From: Hydractinia symbiolongicarpus
Lineage: Eukaryota; Cnidaria; Hydrozoa; Anthoathecata; Hydractiniidae
Reading direction: 5' to 3'
Assembly (NCBI RefSeq): GCF_029227915.1
Contig: NC_079884.1
Coordinates: 22,196,001 to 22,260,000, forward strand
Length of the DNA stretch: 64,000 nt
In this document: one piece after another, positions 60,420-64,000 of the stretch
Position numbering within the stretch: position 1 is the stretch's first letter
Layout: each line of letters starts with the position of its first letter
Made by a program: the position numbers and the translations under genes
Notes under the pieces: model-generated
Seen by the model: only the letters and a program-made list of their open reading frames with translations
What the model was told of the DNA's origin: nothing
Database searches by the model: none

Positions 60420-61260
60420 GTTTGCCGTTTTGAATATTTTAAATAATTTTCCATATTTAGTGACTACATTTATGCTCACTAAACAGCAATTGCATGTGTA
60501 ATCAGCACAACTAGACAAATATGTCGAGAACCAATAAAGATTTTCCGAAAAATAGAACAATTCCTGGATAATAAAAACGTTTCATATGAGCCCAACTTAT
60601 TTCTTCGCGGGAGTGAGCTTTAAATTCATTCGGCCTAAAATATTGCTAGTTGGAGAGGAGTTTTAAAACAGTCTGGCGCGAAATAGACATCCATAAAATG
60701 ATTCAGGGAAACGAACTTCAGAATCAGTGTGCTAAGCATTTATTCATGACAAACTCTTAAGATTTGTTAGAAAATAGATTTACTGTCCGCAAAGCTTTAT
60801 CTCAAGAGCTTCAAGGATAAGAATGTCACCAACCTCGTCCCCCACGCTTTTTAATTGTTTTTTAAACGAGACGGCAGCACAAGTCCCAAAAACAGAAAGA
60901 AAACACACCCTAGGATTGGGATTAAAATGTCACGTACACCTGGAAAGTGAAAGCGTCAATGCAAACTAATATTCAACAAGCATGGTGTAAACTAAAAATT
61001 TAATTCACCCTGAATAACAATTTTGATATTGATATTGAAGACGGCCATTATTCATACCAACCTCGTTCCCAGCGCCTCTTGTCTCGAATAAGAAATTGTA
61101 CACGATTTTGCAGAAACCATAATCCTGGCCGGAGCAGAGAGGAATATATCGCGGAAATTTCTCAAATTCTGACTCTGATCCTGCGTATATTTATCTTTTA
61201 TATGTTTTTCCTTTATGCAGTCTAATTTCAATGTTTGCTTTGTTATTTTTTTCCCCCAGA

Positions 61261-61408
61261 TTTGCGCGTTTTCTTATCCTCAGGGTTTGCTGCCTGATGA
61301 TGACAAGGCCGTCAACGGCGTCGCCCGTCGTCCTCTCCAGGCATGCTTCCATGCTTTTTTTTGTGCATTGTTTACATCGCATTTTCCTTCGCAACATGGC
61401 AAGAAGGT
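61261..61408 (+). other. Possible orphan exon or GC-rich repeat
   Basis: A strong acceptor-like ttttttcccccag (61248-61260) precedes an open, locally GC-rich stretch (ICAFSYPQGLLPDDDKAV ...) that ends at a donor-like AAGAAG|gtaaac (61409). I do not recognise the protein, and no neighbouring exon joins to it. A fragment of a mobile element is equally possible. Confidence 0.2.
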
Positions 61409-61919
61409 AAACAGTGACTAACAGAGTATTTGATAAATGAAACTTTGAATAAATGCGTGGACAAATCTGCAGTGTAGCATCACTATATGCACAATAATCT
61501 TTAGGTTTAACAAGGCTATCAATTTTCTCAAATTACTGGCTCTCGTAATAGCAGTACATGCTGGTGTGAGAAGTGGTCTGAGACACCCAAGTTAACACTC
61601 TATTTACACAGAAATTGAGGCCATCGTGCCCCCATATGGATGGTATGGAGCATCGGGTCTTGCAAATAAGGGCATATCATGAAACCTGTCTGATTGTTGT
61701 TTTTTCTTTACTGCAAAGCACAACAATAACATTCTGATGCGCCATCATATTTGTGGCACAATTCTTCTGCAGGCTTCTTCGATTTACAGGTTGAGAAGTT
61801 TATGAACAGTGTCCATACGCACAGCAGCTTTCTACTCATATCCCCTTCCCATATATCCCATATGTCAATCTCATGTTGCTTAGTTTCACCATGAATAACT
61901 TTTTTGATGCTGCATTGTC

Positions 61920-62095
61920 ACCTAACACGAGATTAACCCACAAGACTGGCATCATAAGGATTGTAAACTGTTCTGTTCTCAAGTTTCTATCCTGATGTTT
62001 CTGCTTGTTGATTCTGTCCGGTTGAAGCCTTTTCCAATACCTTACATACCCGCAGTACTCACCTGGACCCTTGTTTTGTTTTTTTTAATGGGGAC
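61920..62095 (-). pseudogene. Open minus-strand stretch, possibly a decayed transposon gene
   Basis: Read on the minus strand, about 57 codons are open: KGPGEYCGYVRYWKRLQP and later FTILMMPVLWVNLVLGDNAA. The frame breaks downstream towards 61850, although codon-like composition seems to continue with stops. I cannot name the family. Confidence 0.2.
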
Positions 62096-62721
62096 TTTGT
62101 CACTAGAAAATTAGTCTCTGCTTTTTTTAAAATTAGTGTCAAAAATGGCTAGATCTCAACATGCATAGCTTTCAAATTGGCGGGGCATTCTCAGCAGCAT
62201 CTTGTGGTATTCTAGACTATGCCATTAAGATCTAAGGCACTGCTCTAGCAATTGCTATCAGAAATACATTCACCTTTCTAATAAAGTACTTTCTAAGGCA
62301 TGAGGGCATTTAGGTTATGGCTTGGGAACCACTCATAATATAATATCTGGCAACCAAAATGTGCATACTCTTTGGTAATTACCCTCTTTGCCTTGGGCAA
62401 GCATTTTAGTGTGATTATCATGTTATAATTAGTGGCAACACATGTTATCTGTTCTGCCTTTATTGATTCCCTAAATTTATGACTACTATCCATTCGAATG
62501 ATGTTGTATAGGTATGTTACTAAGAAACCAAAACAAACAATAACCAACCACATTTATTTAACTTTTAAATGGTCTTTTGCTTTCATAAAAAATAAAAACA
62601 TCTTGAGGTATTTGTGATTATAACAATCATGCTTAAGGTAGGTATATGACAAAATACACGCTAAAATTGCTTTTATGATGTCCAGGCCTGTGATATTTAA
62701 TTCTTGAATAAGTCTATTTAA

Positions 62722-63727
62722 GGACCGTCTCAAAATTTTTGTACGTAGGTCATATATAATTCATATAAAAAACTGCGTATCGATTTATTAAATCTTTCGT
62801 ATTATTTTATTTTTAATACCAACTTTTTCGTATCATCAAAATTACAAGTTTATAAAGTTCGTATCATTTAAAATAAAGTTTGTATGTAGTTCGTATCATT
62901 TTTAAAGAAGTTCGTATAAAAATTTGCTTATACGAAGTTCGTTTATTATAATTGGACTATTATCTATAGTCTTTATATTGAAATTTTTCAACAATTATAA
63001 AGTTTCGTTATACGAACTTTGTTTATTTTAATTGTTTAAAAATTATGAAAAAGGGAACGTAGAAACGAAAAGATCGCCGTGGATTGTTTAAAAATCATGA
63101 AAATGGCATCGTAGAAGCTAACAGATTACCGTAGATTGTCTAAAAATCATGAAAAGGGATCGAGTTAAGCAAAAAGATCGCCATAGATTGTGTAAAAATC
63201 ATCAAAACAGGATCTTAGAAAGCAAAAAGATTGCAGTAGATCGTTTAGAAATCATCAAAACGATATCGTAGAAGCTAAGAGATCGCTGTAGATTGTGTAG
63301 ATTGAACTTATGAATACACAATTTTGCTAGTTTTTTCAAAGAAATCAACCTCATATATTTTACTTCTTTTATTTCTGGTTTCGTTTATAGTTCGCATCAT
63401 TTCTTTTTGGTTTTAAAAATTTTTTGTTTAATTCTTTTGTTTCTGGTTTCGTATTGAATTAATTATGCGCAATTATGCCAGTACTTTTGAAGTTCGTTTC
63501 AAGATCGTATAGCAATTTACTTCGTTCAAAGTTTGTATCATTTAATTTTGTATGATAAAGAAACTTTGTTTAATTTCATATCATGCATTAAGAAAGTTTG
63601 TATAAACTTTGTTTATATTTTTTTTTTTAAACGAAGCACTTCGTATGACATTCGTTTCACGAAACGAAGTACTTCGTAGTGTTCGTATAATTATACAAAA
63701 AAACGGTACGACATTTGAGACGATTCC
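62722..63727. mobile_element. TIR/foldback element 2, relative of element 1
   Basis: Inverted ends GGACCGTCTCAAAATTTT and, read from the right, GGAATCGTCTCAAATGTCG. The left flank is TAA and the right flank TTA (a TWA site, possibly a mutated duplication). The arms contain ttcgtat, cgaagt and gttcgtat units, including gaagtacttc palindromes near 63662-63676. The core (about 63030-63300) has five tandem units of 52-53 bp with agatcgccgt, gattgtttaaaaatcatgaa and gatcgtagaagc. No coding capacity. The architecture and the GTCT-CAAA/CTACAAA ends match element 1 (31983-33577). Confidence 0.75.
63030..63300 (+). repeat. Tandem array of five 52-bp units (core of element 2)
   Basis: Landmark gattgt (or gatcgt) occurs at about 63082, 63134, 63186, 63238 and 63291, a 52-53 bp period. 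The agatcgc motif in each unit is also present in the 53-55 bp units of element 1. Confidence 0.8.
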
Positions 63728-63809
63728 TTACACAAAATAAACTTTGAATGTATGAATTTAGTTTAGACCTGAAAACAGCATGCTCAATCCTGTTTCAGGG
63801 GCGTGTGGA

Positions 63810-63833
63810 GGTGTGCCAGTGTGATGGCACACC
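63810..63833. repeat. Perfect 9-bp hairpin near the right edge
   Basis: GGTGTGCCA (63810-63818), loop gtgtga, TGGCACACC (63825-63833). It may mark the beginning of another repeat that continues beyond the window. Confidence 0.6.
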
Positions 63834-64000
63834 TTAGAATGGCAAGACTGGATTATGAAACCAATATTATTAATCTTATCTTACTCAACAACTCCTTCCT
63901 TTTTCCTTTTCAACCTTCTTCCAAATATCCTATTCAACTATCTCACCATCTTCAACTCTCTCACTACCTTTTATTCTTTCACCATCTTTGACTCTCTCAT

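Larger units (their letters stand above)
58555..64000. other. Gene-poor right end of the window
   Basis: No gene is recognised. It contains palindromes, CCTCGTCCCCAG-type repeat motifs (near 59233, 59400, 60833, 61062), a small stem GACAGCT/AGCTGTC at 59673-59688, a doubled ttttctaaaagttcgctttt segment (59839-59905), a possible orphan exon (61261-61408), an open minus-strand stretch (about 61920-62095) and TIR element 2. The 112-codon frame at 59640-59978 begins in the stem-containing repeat and has no family resemblance. Confidence 0.5.

Overview
The window is eukaryotic genomic DNA, AT-rich, with short exons separated by GT-AG introns of about 90 bp to 7.5 kb. The gene families (ABCA1-type lipid transporter, CEPT1-type phosphotransferase, PTGR3-type reductase, archaemetzincin, chromodomain protein), the tRNA-derived SINEs and the many short non-autonomous repeats point to an invertebrate animal. 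I think a cnidarian is most likely, but the sequence alone does not prove it. No prokaryotic operons, rRNA genes, genuine tRNA genes or CRISPR arrays are present.

Layout: (1) 74-19777, plus strand: 34 exons of an ABCA1/ABCA4/ABCA7-type full transporter whose N-terminus lies before the window; joined in frame they give 2,214 residues and a stop. (2) 23141-28448, minus strand: a four-exon gene for a 708-aa protein with an N-terminal chromodomain and a run of about ten [T/I/V]-Q-[C/Y/F/V/S] motifs that resemble dynein light chain LC8 ligands. (3) 30369-44538, plus strand: a seven-exon choline/ethanolamine phosphotransferase (388 aa). Its second intron holds a 1.6 kb TIR element with a tandem-repeat core, and its third intron holds a satellite array of about 38 monomers of 143 bp, split by a 1.03 kb TIR element. 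(4) 45382-51303, plus strand: a twelve-exon PTGR3/ZADH2-type reductase (350 aa) ending in the peroxisomal signal SKL. (5) 55224-58388, minus strand: a three-exon archaemetzincin metalloprotease (517 aa), with a truncated non-LTR retrotransposon in its first intron. (6) 58.4-64 kb: no recognised gene, only hairpins, dispersed repeats and a second TIR element of the same architecture as the one in intron 2 of the phosphotransferase gene.

Three neighbours (ABCA, CEPT1, PTGR3) act in lipid handling, but they are separate genes with their own introns and nothing shows co-regulation. The transporter and chromodomain genes are tail to tail; the chromodomain and phosphotransferase genes are head to head across 1.9 kb; the phosphotransferase and reductase genes are in tandem, 0.84 kb apart; the reductase and archaemetzincin genes are tail to tail. 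The most unusual items are the chromodomain/LC8-motif protein, the pair of TTCGTA-rich TIR elements with 52-54 bp tandem cores, the higher-order satellite inside an intron, the retroelement reading frame that continues an archaemetzincin exon, and the near-perfect palindromes around 58.5 and 60.4 kb. Exon joins were made by eye from splice signals, reading frame and remembered family members; no alignment or transcript was available.
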